NCBI GenBank assembly: GCA_037144255.1
Contig: JBAWXE010000004.1
Location: 9,625 to 73,624 of the forward strand
DNA length: 64,000 nt
From: JBAWXE01 sp037144255
Lineage (GTDB): Bacteria > Bacteroidota > Bacteroidia > Chitinophagales > Chitinophagaceae
Direction of reading: 5' to 3'
How positions within the stretch are numbered: the stretch's first letter is position 1; every line of letters begins with the position of its first letter. Under the pieces are notes generated by a model. It was not told the DNA's origin and did not search any database. It was given only the letters and a program-made list of their open reading frames with translations. Below, piece by piece: positions 42,580-50,520 of the stretch. The position numbers and the translations under genes are program-made.

Positions 42580-43489
42580 TGCGTATACAGTCTACTATTA
42601 CCTGCCCTCCATTATTGAGTATCTCTTCAGCCATGCGTATACCTAAGCCTTTTGCTTGGTCTATGGCCACTGTCTTGCTGACTTCTGCTTTTTGTTTACC
42701 ATCCAGGGTCAGTACACTACCTCTGAATACTAGGTTCCCGTCTTCTATTTTTGCCAATGCACTGATAGGTGTAGAACAGCCTCCTAATAAAGTTCTTAAG
42801 AAATCTCTTTCTATTTGCACACATATCGCAGTATCCTCATCATTAAATGCATGACAAGCTTCGTATGGATAAGTATCACCTTCTCTGCATACCACCATCA
42901 CTGCTCCTTGTGCAGGCGCAGGTAGCATCCAGTCTAGAACTACTGCATTATCCGGTCTCAGGTTGATCCTGTCCAGCCCTGCAGCAGCAAATATGGCACC
43001 TGCCCACTCGTTCTCCTGCACTTTACGCAGGCGTGTATTCACATTTCCACGTAGGTTGTCTATACTATGGTTGGGATATCTGTTCAGCCATTGTGCCTTA
43101 CGTCTGATACTGCTGGTAGCAATAGTAGCCACACCATTCATATCATTCAAGAACGCTGTACCATGTTTAGGAACTATAATATCTGTATAAGATGCTCTTG
43201 GTAAGATACTGGCTTGTATAATGCCCTTTGCCAGCAATGTAGGTACATCTTTCATAGAGTGTACCGCTATATCTATATGCCCGCTGAGTAAAGATGCATC
43301 CAGTGCTTTTGTAAATACACCCTGTACTCCTAATTCGTACAAAGGTGTTACCAGGTCTATATCTCCTTCACTTTTTATCAGTACTAATTCTGCCTGATGA
43401 CCATTCTTTTCTAATAGTCTTTTTACTTCATTGGCTTGCCACAGCGCCAGTTGGCTTTCGCGTGTGCCTATTTTGATGGTCTTACTCAT
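42569..43489 (-). CDS. hemC: Hydroxymethylbilane synthase (porphobilinogen deaminase)
   Basis: A 306-aa enzyme joining four porphobilinogens. Motifs are IGTRESQLALWQA, HSMKDVPT, RRKAQWL and NLRGNVNTRLRK; the dipyrromethane-cofactor Cys238 is in LLGGCSTPISA. It starts 25 nt after hemA. Confidence 0.97.
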   Translation of the reverse strand: MSKTIKIGTRESQLALWQANEVKRLLEKNGHQAELVLIKSEGDIDLVTPLYELGVQGVFTKALDASLLSGHIDIAVHSMKDVPTLLAKGIIQASILPRASYTDIIVPKHGTAFLNDMNGVATIATSSIRRKAQWLNRYPNHSIDNLRGNVNTRLRKVQENEWAGAIFAAAGLDRINLRPDNAVVLDWMLPAPAQGAVMVVCREGDTYPYEACHAFNDEDTAICVQIERDFLRTLLGGCSTPISALAKIEDGNLVFRGSVLTLDGKQKAEVSKTVAIDQAKGLGIRMAEEILNNGGQVIVDCIRNAG

Positions 43490-43513
43490 GAGTGGAACTT
43501 TATTAGCTAAAAC

Positions 43514-44704
43514 TTAGTTAGCGATAAAATCATTGATGGCTTCTATAAAGTAGCAGCCACGGTTGTTATATGTTTTCAGCTTTATAGCTGTTGTGTTGAT
43601 CACTTTTTGAATGCGTGTTTCATCATAACAATCAGCTGTATGCAATTGTTTCAATGTATTTTTGATAGCTACCAGCACAGGTACATTCCTGCGCATTGCA
43701 TACCAGTCTTTGAATTCTTCAATGTGTTCAGCTATGATACCTTTTGCTTTTGGCACTTCAGCTTCGCGTTTTTGCAATGTTTCATCTTTCATCTTAGACA
43801 GTTCGTCTACATTTATCAGATGTACATTTTCCATACCTTTTATAGCAGGATCTACATTGTAAGGGATAGACAGGTCAATGATATGTTTAGTACCACATCC
43901 TATAAATTGATCCTTAGTTACGATGTGCGATGTAGCATTCGTAGATGTGATGATGACATCTGCCGCTGCTATTTGTGCGTTCATTTCTTCTATCGGTGCA
44001 AATTCCAATCCTAATTCCAGTGCCAGTGCTTTTGCTTTATCAGCGCTTCTATTGATAAGAGTCACATTATGTGTACCCAGATAGTCTACCAGATTTTTAC
44101 AAGTATTACGTCCTATTTTACCTGTACCTAATAATATGATCTTTTTATCTGTGTAGTTAGCTACATTATCACGTATATATTGAATTGCTGCAAATGATAC
44201 TGATACTGTACCGCTACTCAGTTGTGTATTATTTCTAATTGCCTTAGATGATTGTATGGTACAATTTAATAATCTTTCTGTGAAAGCACCGATAAAACCT
44301 TGTTCCTTAGCAAACAAAGCAGCTATTTTCAATTGTCCTACTATTTCGTAGTCACCCAGTATTTGAGAATCCAGACCCGCACTTACTGTAAACAGGTGCT
44401 CGATAGCTGCATCTCCACTCTTAATGTATGCTAATTTCTTGAATGTTTCTTTGGTTCCTGCAGTTTGTGCACAAAGTAGGTCTACTAATGTATCTACATC
44501 TGATGCAAAACCATATATTTCAGTTCTGTTGCAAGTAGATAGTATGAACAGCTCATCGAGTCCTTCTTCGTGGGCGGCAGCAAGTATAGCACTGTATTGG
44601 TCATTATTTACTGCAAACTCACCACGTATAGCTGAATCACTTTTTCTATAATTGATACCAGCTACACGAAAATTCGAAATGTTCTTATTTGCTTCTGTCT
44701 TCAT
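43514..44704 (-). CDS. hemA: Glutamyl-tRNA reductase
   Basis: A 396-aa NADPH enzyme starting the C5 route. The catalytic Cys58 is in LSTCNRTEIYGF, the NADPH-binding motif is ILLGTGKIGRNTCKNL, and DSQILGDYEIVGQLK is also conserved. I use the ATG at 44704; a GTG at 44833 would extend it by 43 residues that resemble nothing in the family and would place a good -7 element inside the gene. It is the first gene of the seven-gene minus-strand hem operon, and being the regulated step, its promoter would control the pathway. Confidence 0.94.
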   Translation of the reverse strand: MKTEANKNISNFRVAGINYRKSDSAIRGEFAVNNDQYSAILAAAHEEGLDELFILSTCNRTEIYGFASDVDTLVDLLCAQTAGTKETFKKLAYIKSGDAAIEHLFTVSAGLDSQILGDYEIVGQLKIAALFAKEQGFIGAFTERLLNCTIQSSKAIRNNTQLSSGTVSVSFAAIQYIRDNVANYTDKKIILLGTGKIGRNTCKNLVDYLGTHNVTLINRSADKAKALALELGLEFAPIEEMNAQIAAADVIITSTNATSHIVTKDQFIGCGTKHIIDLSIPYNVDPAIKGMENVHLINVDELSKMKDETLQKREAEVPKAKGIIAEHIEEFKDWYAMRRNVPVLVAIKNTLKQLHTADCYDETRIQKVINTTAIKLKTYNNRGCYFIEAINDFIAN

Positions 44705-44729
44705 AAACTTATCTTTGAAGTCGATAAGA

Positions 44730-44737
44730 CAAAGGTA
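44730..44737 (-). promoter_or_regulatory. -7 element of the hemA operon
   Basis: On the minus strand TACCTTTG, an exact TAnnTTTG, lies 25 nt before the hemA ATG. I see no clear TTTG -33 box at 17-23 nt upstream, so the promoter call is partial. Confidence 0.45.
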
Positions 44738-44878
44738 CTTTGCACTTGCTCCACATGGTAATTTCTGTGTCATGTAAAAGTCATTTGAAGGGATGACTTT
44801 AGTCATGATTAGTTTCTGAAAAAATCTTCGCACCTTCGAGCCATATTCACGCAGCGAATAATCAATTATATAAGAATA

Positions 44879-45952
44879 ATGTCAGAGAACATCACAAGAG
44901 CTATAGTTTTAATGAATCTCGGATCGCCCGAATCCACATCAGTAAAGGATGTCAGAAAATACCTGAACGAGTTCCTAATGGATGAAAGAGTAATAGATTA
45001 TCCACTCATTCCTCGTTTTTTATTAGTAAAAGGTATCATTACTCCTTTCAGATCTCCTAAGTCTGCAGAGGCCTATAAAGCAGTATGGACAAAAGATGGC
45101 TCGCCACTAGTTGCACTTACGAAACAAGTTCAGAGTGCATTGCAACAGATACTCAAAGAACCTGTGGCTATAGCTATGCGTTACGGAAATCCTTCGCCTA
45201 AAAAGGCTTTTGATGAATTGCATACTCAATATCCAAATCTGAAAGAGGTGGTATTATTGCCTATGTACCCGCATTTTGCTATGAGTAGTTATGAGACTGC
45301 GGTAGTATATGCGCAAGACCTGCATATGAAAGGCAAGTACCCTTTCAAGCTGGTGACCATCAAACCTTACTATGATGAATCTAATTATCTGAATGCACTG
45401 GCTACCAGCATACAACCATATTTGCAACAAGAATACGATCACATCGTGTTCAGTTACCATGGTTTGCCTGAGCGTCATATACATAAGGATGATATTACAG
45501 GTAATCATTGCCTTAGTACACCCGACTGTTGCAACACACCTTCTATAGCACATAAACAATGTTATCGTCATCAGGTATTTACTACTACACGCTTAGTAGC
45601 TGATATGCTGGGTATACCTAAAGAAAAATACAGTCTGTCTTTCCAGTCGCGGCTGGGTAGAGCGCAATGGCTGTTGCCGTATACTGTAACACGTCTGGCT
45701 GAATTGCCGAAACAAGGTGCCAAAAAGATATTGGTAGTTTGTCCTGCATTTGTGAGCGACTGTCTGGAAACACTGGAGGAAATGGCCATGCAAGGCAAGG
45801 AATTGTTTTTGGAATCGGGTGGAGAGGAATTTACACTGATACCATGTATGAACACGCATCCGCAATGGATACAAACTATTGCTACATGGATGCAGCTAAT
45901 AGGCGAGGGGGATACTTCTATGTTGTACGAAAAAATAGTAGCTCATGTATAA
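44879..45952 (+). CDS. hemH: Ferrochelatase
   Basis: A 357-aa enzyme inserting ferrous iron into protoporphyrin IX. It has VLMNLGSPESTSVKDVRKYL, PLVALTKQ, the active-site His in VFSYHGLPERHIHKDD, and FQSRLGRAQWLLPYT then CPAFVSDCLETLEE. It is transcribed divergently from hemA, with about 175 nt between the two starts. Its 3' end overlaps hemJ by 8 nt. Confidence 0.96.
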   Translation: MSENITRAIVLMNLGSPESTSVKDVRKYLNEFLMDERVIDYPLIPRFLLVKGIITPFRSPKSAEAYKAVWTKDGSPLVALTKQVQSALQQILKEPVAIAMRYGNPSPKKAFDELHTQYPNLKEVVLLPMYPHFAMSSYETAVVYAQDLHMKGKYPFKLVTIKPYYDESNYLNALATSIQPYLQQEYDHIVFSYHGLPERHIHKDDITGNHCLSTPDCCNTPSIAHKQCYRHQVFTTTRLVADMLGIPKEKYSLSFQSRLGRAQWLLPYTVTRLAELPKQGAKKILVVCPAFVSDCLETLEEMAMQGKELFLESGGEEFTLIPCMNTHPQWIQTIATWMQLIGEGDTSMLYEKIVAHV

Positions 45953-46481
45953 TTATAATTATGTTAAAGCGCTGCATATCATCTTTATCGTTACATGGTT
46001 CAGTGGTATGTTCTATATAGTAAGGTTGTATATCTATAACAGAGAAGCTAATGATAAAGCAGAACCTGAACGCAGTATACTACAAGACCAGTTTCGTATC
46101 ATGATCAAAAGATTGTGGTTTGGTATTACTTGGCCTTCTGCGGTATTATCTCTTATATTCGGATTATGGATGCTGAGCCTGTATGGTAGCCTGCCTATGT
46201 GGCTGATGATCAAAATGAGTTTTGTGTTGGGATTGTTCATATATCACTTTACACTACACATGATCTATAAACAGCAGATGGCGGGTAATTTCAAATTCAG
46301 CTCGCAGATGCTGCGTATATGGAATGAACTGGCCACCATCTTTCTGGTAGCGATAGTGATGCTGGTAGTAGTAAAACAAAATATGAGCTGGGCATGGGGA
46401 CTAGGTGGGCTGGTAGGGTTTATCATTTTACTGATGAGTGCTATCAAAATATATAAAAGCCTGAGAGGGAAGAAAGCTTAA
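45945..46481 (+). CDS. hemJ: Protoporphyrinogen IX oxidase, HemJ type
   Basis: A 178-aa, four-TM membrane protein (CopD/HemJ family) that oxidises protoporphyrinogen IX. The conserved His and Arg are in LHIIFIVTWFSGMFYIVRLYIYN, and RIWNELATIFLVAIVMLVV forms a later helix. It overlaps hemH by 8 nt; since HemJ makes the HemH substrate, this pairing is meaningful. No HemY or HemG is needed in addition. Confidence 0.92.
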   Translation: MYNYNYVKALHIIFIVTWFSGMFYIVRLYIYNREANDKAEPERSILQDQFRIMIKRLWFGITWPSAVLSLIFGLWMLSLYGSLPMWLMIKMSFVLGLFIYHFTLHMIYKQQMAGNFKFSSQMLRIWNELATIFLVAIVMLVVVKQNMSWAWGLGGLVGFIILLMSAIKIYKSLRGKKA

Positions 46482-46501
46482 ATAGTAAACAAAAATATCA
46501 T

Positions 46502-46539
46502 TGGGGTATTCTGAATCAATTTCGGAGTACCCCAGTTTT
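46502..46539 (+). terminator. Intrinsic terminator of hemH-hemJ
   Basis: Stem TGGGGTATTC (46502-46511) with GAGTACCCCA (46525-46534), one G-U pair and a 13-nt loop, followed by TTTT. The opposite strand also has a T-rich flank, so it may serve the lipoprotein gene as well. Confidence 0.75.
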
Positions 46540-46552
46540 ATCAAACCAATTG

Positions 46553-47122
46553 TTAAGAACCTACTTTTACAATAGAACCATTTTCGGCAATCTTAAATGT
46601 GTTTTTATTCGATTTTGAAGTAAGAGAGCCATTGATAATATTACCACTTTCATCCCTTTTATATTCTGCACATGTATCCTTTAAATAAACAAAAAGATCT
46701 TTTGTAATTGTACATTCTGCCTTACCAAAATAATATTCATCTTCATCACACCCAATTTTAAATAAAGGAAATTTATTAATGAGTTTCCCATTGTTATTAA
46801 ATGTTGCGATAAAATGCATTTGATAATCTCCATAAGTATCAACTAGTAAAAGAGCAATAAACTTATTGTTTTCAACAATTTTTCCAGCAACTGCGAGTTT
46901 GAAGGAATCTATACAAGCATTAGGAAGATATTTATACAATGGACTACTTGTGTTACTAAATTCAAGATTTCCTAGGTCTTTACCACATGTATCAGAAAAT
47001 GGTAATTGAATTACTTTAGTTTTTTGAATAGCTCCATTAAAATTATTTCTATCCGTTGGTGAGCATGAACTAAGTATGGTAAACAATAGATTAATCAATA
47101 ATAAAAGTTGAGATTTCTGCAT
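46553..47122 (-). CDS. Small lipoprotein of unknown function
   Basis: A 189-aa exported lipoprotein: hydrophobic signal and lipobox TILSSC (Cys20). The mature part has four further Cys (DTCGKDLG, NACIDSF, IGCDEDEYY, AECTITKD/DTCAEYKR region) and alternating beta-like segments such as FIALLLVDTYGDYQMHFIATF. I do not recognise a family. It is more AT-rich than the hem genes beside it and is flanked by a shared terminator and a repeat-filled intergenic region, so it may be an accessory gene. Confidence 0.65.
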   Translation of the reverse strand: MQKSQLLLLINLLFTILSSCSPTDRNNFNGAIQKTKVIQLPFSDTCGKDLGNLEFSNTSSPLYKYLPNACIDSFKLAVAGKIVENNKFIALLLVDTYGDYQMHFIATFNNNGKLINKFPLFKIGCDEDEYYFGKAECTITKDLFVYLKDTCAEYKRDESGNIINGSLTSKSNKNTFKIAENGSIVKVGS

Positions 47123-47280
47123 ACTCTAATTTAATAAAAAAATACCGAAGCCTATTTTACAGATTCGGGTGATGAAATGACAAGTTTAGGAAAAAAATGA
47201 GCTGGCTTCAAAATGATAAGTCATTGATAATTAATTGATTGCAGGTTACAGAGGGTTACATTTAGGTTACACGAAGGCGG

Positions 47281-47324
47281 ATTGCAAAGGCTCAGGAGAT
47301 TGCGGGTCAAGCCCGCAATGACAG
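47281..47324 (+). repeat. REP-like palindromic unit 1
   Basis: A 20-nt head ATTGCAAAGGCTCAGGAGAT leads into an 8-bp stem ATTGCGGG / CCCGCAAT (47299-47306 and 47312-47319) with loop TCAAG, then ATGAC. Unit 2 has the same head, loop and tail. Confidence 0.75.
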
Positions 47325-47331
47325 CATTTTT

Positions 47332-47402
47332 TTACCGATTGTTACCGAAAATTACCGATTCGTTTCCGGTTTATTACCGATTATTTACCGAATCATTACC
47401 GA
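47332..47402 (+). repeat. Helically phased TTACCGA array
   Basis: Six exact TTACCGA words start at 47332, 47342, 47352, 47374, 47385 and 47396, and a variant TTTCCGG at 47363. Steps are 10, 10, 11, 11, 11 and 11 nt, about one DNA turn, so all copies face one side of the helix. The array is bracketed by the two REP-like units. Confidence 0.8.
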
Positions 47403-47405
47403 CGA

Positions 47406-47456
47406 ATTGCATAGGCTCAGGAGATCTCTTCCCGAATCAAGTTCGGGATCGGATGA
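47406..47456 (+). repeat. REP-like palindromic unit 2
   Basis: The head ATTGCATAGGCTCAGGAGAT matches unit 1 at 19 of 20 bases. A 7-bp stem TCCCGAA / TTCGGGA (47430-47436 and 47442-47448) has the same TCAAG loop as unit 1 and is followed by GGATGAC. The stem sequence differs from unit 1 on both arms, showing compensatory change. Confidence 0.75.
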
Positions 47457-47565
47457 CGACCTTGATTGGGTATAAAGATACGAAATGGGGGTAGGGTGTT
47501 CCAAATTTTCGTGCACATTTTTGATAAGATCAAGTGTTAAAATTTGAGGAATTTGCCAACAATTT

Positions 47566-47595
47566 TTTGTGGTGAATGTAATACTATTACCTTTA
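47566..47595 (+). promoter_or_regulatory. Promoter of the MBL-fold/TetR operon
   Basis: TTTG (47566-47569), 18 nt, then TACCTTTA (47588-47595), one mismatch from TAnnTTTG. Transcription would start near 47602, inside the TetR operator, with a leader of about 20 nt. Confidence 0.6.
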
Positions 47596-47612
47596 CTGAC
47601 TGTTTAGTCAGT
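47595..47612. promoter_or_regulatory. TetR-type operator
   Basis: ACTGACT-GTTT-AGTCAGT, a perfect palindrome with 7-bp arms, ends 8 nt before the start codon at 47621 and overlaps the end of the -7 box and the predicted start site. Palindromes containing TGACT/AGTCA are common TetR-family targets, and a TetR gene is second in this operon, so autorepression is likely. Confidence 0.75.
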
Positions 47613-47620
47613 CGAACCAT

Positions 47621-48718
47621 ATGTACCTACTACTTTCTATTATCGTATTATTTGTTGTTGCTGTATATGTATTCATGCAACAAGCCCAGTTTGGTAAAAA
47701 ACCAAGTGGGGAGAGATTGGTGAGAATGCAAAACTCTCCACATTACAGAGATGGGGCTTTCCAGAATATGAGCATTACTCCCAGCCTGACAGAAGGAGCG
47801 AGTTATTATTCTGTGCTGAAGGAATTCCTGTTTACAAAGAAGGAGCGGAAGAAACCTATAGAAGCATTGCCCTCTGTAAAAACAGATCTGCTGAACCTGA
47901 ACCCGAGTGAAGATGTGTTGGTATGGTTTGGGCATTCATCTTACTTTATGCAAGTAGATGGGAAGAAGATATTGGTAGACCCTGTATTCAGCGGTTCTGC
48001 ATCACCATTGCCTAATGGTACCAAGGCTTTCAAAGGAGCAGATATCTATACAACAGATGATATGCCTGAGATAGATCACTTATTCATATCGCATGACCAT
48101 TGGGACCATCTGGACTATACAACCATTAAGAAACTATTACCCAAGGTAAAAAATGTGGTATGCGGACTAGGGGTGGGTGCGCATCTGGAACATTGGGGAT
48201 ATGATGCCAACATCATTGTAGAAATGGACTGGCATGAAGAAGTAATACTGAATGATGGTTTTAGGGTGAAGGCGTATACAGGCAGGCATTTTTCGGGTAG
48301 AGGATTTAAAAGAAACGGAACGCTGTGGTGCTCCTACCTGCTGCAAACACCGACAATGAAGATATTCATAGGTGGGGATAGTGGCTATGATAGCCATTTT
48401 GCAGAGATAGGTAAACAGCATGGACCCATAGATATAGCGATACTGGAAAACGGACAGTATGACAAGGCATGGAGATATATACATATGCTGCCGGAAGAGA
48501 TACTACAAGCTGCGAAGGAACTGAATGCACAAAGGATATTCCCGGTGCACTCCTCTAAATTCTCACTGAGCAATCATGCGTGGGATGAACCACTGAAGAA
48601 GATAACAGAGAATAATAAAAAGGAACAACTGGCTGTGATAACCCCTATGATAGGTGAGGCCGTGAGACTGAAAGATAGTACACAACAATTCAGCAACTGG
48701 TGGGAAGGCGTACAATAA
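47621..48718 (+). CDS. Membrane-anchored metallo-beta-lactamase-fold hydrolase (NAPE-PLD/UlaG-like)
   Basis: A 365-aa protein with an N-terminal membrane anchor (LLLSIIVLFVVAVYVFM) and an MBL fold. The metal motif is FISHDHWDHLD (about 146-156); VWFGHSSYFMQVDGKKILVDPVF is the typical NAPE-PLD/UlaG-like N-terminal strand pair, and GGDSGYDSHF and FPVHSSKFSL supply further ligands. Homologues hydrolyse phosphodiester lipids or lactone phosphates; the substrate here is unknown. It is first in a two-gene operon with a TetR regulator 10 nt downstream, suggesting response to a lipid-like or membrane-active compound. Confidence 0.87.
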   Translation: MYLLLSIIVLFVVAVYVFMQQAQFGKKPSGERLVRMQNSPHYRDGAFQNMSITPSLTEGASYYSVLKEFLFTKKERKKPIEALPSVKTDLLNLNPSEDVLVWFGHSSYFMQVDGKKILVDPVFSGSASPLPNGTKAFKGADIYTTDDMPEIDHLFISHDHWDHLDYTTIKKLLPKVKNVVCGLGVGAHLEHWGYDANIIVEMDWHEEVILNDGFRVKAYTGRHFSGRGFKRNGTLWCSYLLQTPTMKIFIGGDSGYDSHFAEIGKQHGPIDIAILENGQYDKAWRYIHMLPEEILQAAKELNAQRIFPVHSSKFSLSNHAWDEPLKKITENNKKEQLAVITPMIGEAVRLKDSTQQFSNWWEGVQ

Positions 48719-48728
48719 ACACAAGGCT

Positions 48729-49292
48729 ATGGATAAGAAACAACTGATACTGGATGCTGCGCTGAAACTGTTTGTAGAATATGGGTTTCATAATACCCCT
48801 ACCAGCAAGATAGCCAAGGAAGCAGGTGTGGCGAATGGAACACTATTCTATTTCTACCCTACCAAAGATGAGCTGGTAAAGGCATTGTATATAGACATCA
48901 AAAGCCGAATGACAGCGTGTATGTATGAAAACATACAAACAGGCAGCTCGCTAAGGGACATCATGAAGCAATATTATAGCTCATCGTTACAATGGACATT
49001 GGCACATGCAACAGAGTTTCGCTTTGTAGAGCAGTTCAACACATCGGCCTACCTGAAACAAATAGCAGCAGAGGAAGTGAAGAAACATATGCAGCCTGCC
49101 ATGGACCTGATAAGCAAGGGCATTAAAGACAAGGTGCTGAAACCTATGGATGTGGATATGCTCTTTACCCTGATAGGCGGGCATACTTTTGGCGTGAACC
49201 AATACCTAGTGAGTAAACAATTCTCCAAAGCCAAACAAACACAGGTAATAGAGGAGACTTTTGAAATGCTGTGGGGAATGATAAAGAATTGA
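48729..49292 (+). CDS. TetR/AcrR-family transcriptional regulator
   Basis: A 187-aa repressor. The HTH (about 5-55) reads LILDAALKLFVEYGFHNTPT then KIAKEAGVANGTLFYFYPTKDEL, typical of TetR. The C-terminal ligand domain is helical with aromatic residues. It probably binds the palindrome at 47595-47612 and represses its own operon. The ligand is unknown. Confidence 0.92.
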   Translation: MDKKQLILDAALKLFVEYGFHNTPTSKIAKEAGVANGTLFYFYPTKDELVKALYIDIKSRMTACMYENIQTGSSLRDIMKQYYSSSLQWTLAHATEFRFVEQFNTSAYLKQIAAEEVKKHMQPAMDLISKGIKDKVLKPMDVDMLFTLIGGHTFGVNQYLVSKQFSKAKQTQVIEETFEMLWGMIKN

Positions 49293-49380
49293 GAATTAGT
49301 CAGAACTAGTATTAATTAGTATTTTAGAGAACAATGTGCCTAGTTAATTATGCTTGTCGAATCTAAACCTAGTATAACTT

Positions 49381-50109
49381 ATGCAAAACACAATTGAGAC
49401 AAAAGAGGAAAAATACCATGCACTAGTTCAATCTTTTAAAACACATGTCTTTTCTGATGAAAAATCATGGGTAAATCCATATAGTATTGATGGTTTTGAT
49501 TCTTATTGTAAAGAGAAAGGTGTTAACAAGTGTGAGGTGTTAAATCCTTGGAATTTATGGCAAGGGAACCTTAACGCTGATATTCTTGTAATTGGTCAAG
49601 ATTGGGGAAATAAATCAGAACTAGAAAATCTTATTAAAACATCAAAAGAAAAGTCAAATAATACAAACAATAAAATAATTGAATTTATTAAAATATTAGG
49701 GTATGAGATTTCTCAACCTTATAAAACAGATAACCAAACAAAAAATCGTCTTTTCTTCACTAATGCAATTTTAGGAATTAGAACTGGAGCTAAAAGTGGA
49801 TCATTAACTAGCTCCCAGAAAAAATGTCATAAGGAAACATGGTTCTATTTATATTCACTCATTCAAATTATCCAGCCAAAATGCATTATTGCAATTGGAG
49901 GAGATACTTATGAAATCATTAAGTATATTTTTCCATTACAGAATTATAATACATTTCCTGAAGTTGTTGAAAATAACGGAAAACATAATAAAATATTAGG
50001 GTCAGATTTCTACGCTGTTTATCATCCCCAATCTTGGTCCAAACACAGAACTAAAGAGGAACAATTGAGCGACTGGAAAGAGATTGCACAATTGATGAAA
50101 AATAAATAG
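49381..50109 (+). CDS. Uracil-DNA glycosylase superfamily protein
   Basis: A 242-aa protein with the UDG fold: motif A-like VIGQDWGN at about 76, a central strand CIIAIGGDTYE, and a motif B-like YHPQSWSKHR near 214. In place of the usual catalytic GQDPY-type sequence it has GQDWG, as in family 4/5-related and uncharacterised UDG-like proteins, so uracil removal is not certain. The gene is visibly more AT-rich than its neighbours and stands alone, converging on the nuo operon with a 20-nt gap, which hints at acquisition from elsewhere. Confidence 0.72.
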   Translation: MQNTIETKEEKYHALVQSFKTHVFSDEKSWVNPYSIDGFDSYCKEKGVNKCEVLNPWNLWQGNLNADILVIGQDWGNKSELENLIKTSKEKSNNTNNKIIEFIKILGYEISQPYKTDNQTKNRLFFTNAILGIRTGAKSGSLTSSQKKCHKETWFYLYSLIQIIQPKCIIAIGGDTYEIIKYIFPLQNYNTFPEVVENNGKHNKILGSDFYAVYHPQSWSKHRTKEEQLSDWKEIAQLMKNK

Positions 50110-50129
50110 TAAAGCAATTTATCCACCCC

Positions 50130-50516
50130 TTACTTCTTCCAGTACCATTCATCGGCCTTAGGGGCAGATTCCTGTTGTTTCCAGTAAGCTGAAGTGACTA
50201 CCTGTCCACGTTCTGTTTTCAGTTCTCTGTTAAAGACCGCATTGGTAGGACTGAAGGTAACATCTGTAACACCTACCGTAAATGTTTCGGGAGGAGGAGG
50301 CGGAGCTTCTACTACAGCATCGGGATTCTCGGGATTGGGTGCAGCAGGCTTAGCAGCTGTTTTAGGTGGAGGGCTTTTGACCACTACCACTTTAAAACCA
50401 TTATGTTCTAATAATCGTTTCAGAAAATCAACACGTTGCGGAGTACAATTCTTCTCCACTATAGCGCATTTTATATCTTCCAGATCTTCAAATGCATGAT
50501 TAGGATTGAGTGCCAT
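50130..50516 (-). CDS. Unknown proline-rich protein at the end of the complex I operon
   Basis: A 128-aa soluble protein I do not recognise. Residues 1-48 could form a small alpha/beta unit (DLEDIKCAIVEKNCTPQRVDFLKRLLEHNGFKV in pieces: two Cys, amphipathic helix, VVVVKS strand). Then a Pro/Ala-rich linker (about 49-80, PPPKTAAKPAAP and APPPPPETF) leads to a C-terminal part (TFTVGVTDVTFSPTNAVFN, ending DEWYWKK). There is no signal peptide or TM. It starts 4 nt after the nuoN stop, so it is co-transcribed with complex I. An accessory or assembly role is only an inference from position. Confidence 0.75.
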   Translation of the reverse strand: MALNPNHAFEDLEDIKCAIVEKNCTPQRVDFLKRLLEHNGFKVVVVKSPPPKTAAKPAAPNPENPDAVVEAPPPPPETFTVGVTDVTFSPTNAVFNRELKTERGQVVTSAYWKQQESAPKADEWYWKK

Positions 50517-50520
50517 AATA

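Larger units (their letters stand above)
47123..47565. other. Repeat-bearing intergenic region
   Basis: About 440 nt with no credible gene. It contains three phased GGTTACA words (47244, 47254, 47265), two REP-like units and a TTACCGA array, each described separately. A 70-codon frame through the repeats has low-complexity content and is not taken as a gene. Confidence 0.7.

Noticed and set aside
43514..44833. HemA with a 43-residue N-terminal extension from a GTG
   Set aside because: The extra residues match nothing in glutamyl-tRNA reductases and contain the -7 promoter element TACCTTTG.
47332..47402. CRISPR array
   Set aside because: Repeat words are 7 nt and the spacers only 3-4 nt, with no cas genes nearby; the array is a short phased repeat.
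47282..47494. 70-aa gene in the repeat region
   Set aside because: The frame only runs through palindromes and TTACCGA repeats, giving low-complexity sequence without family resemblance.
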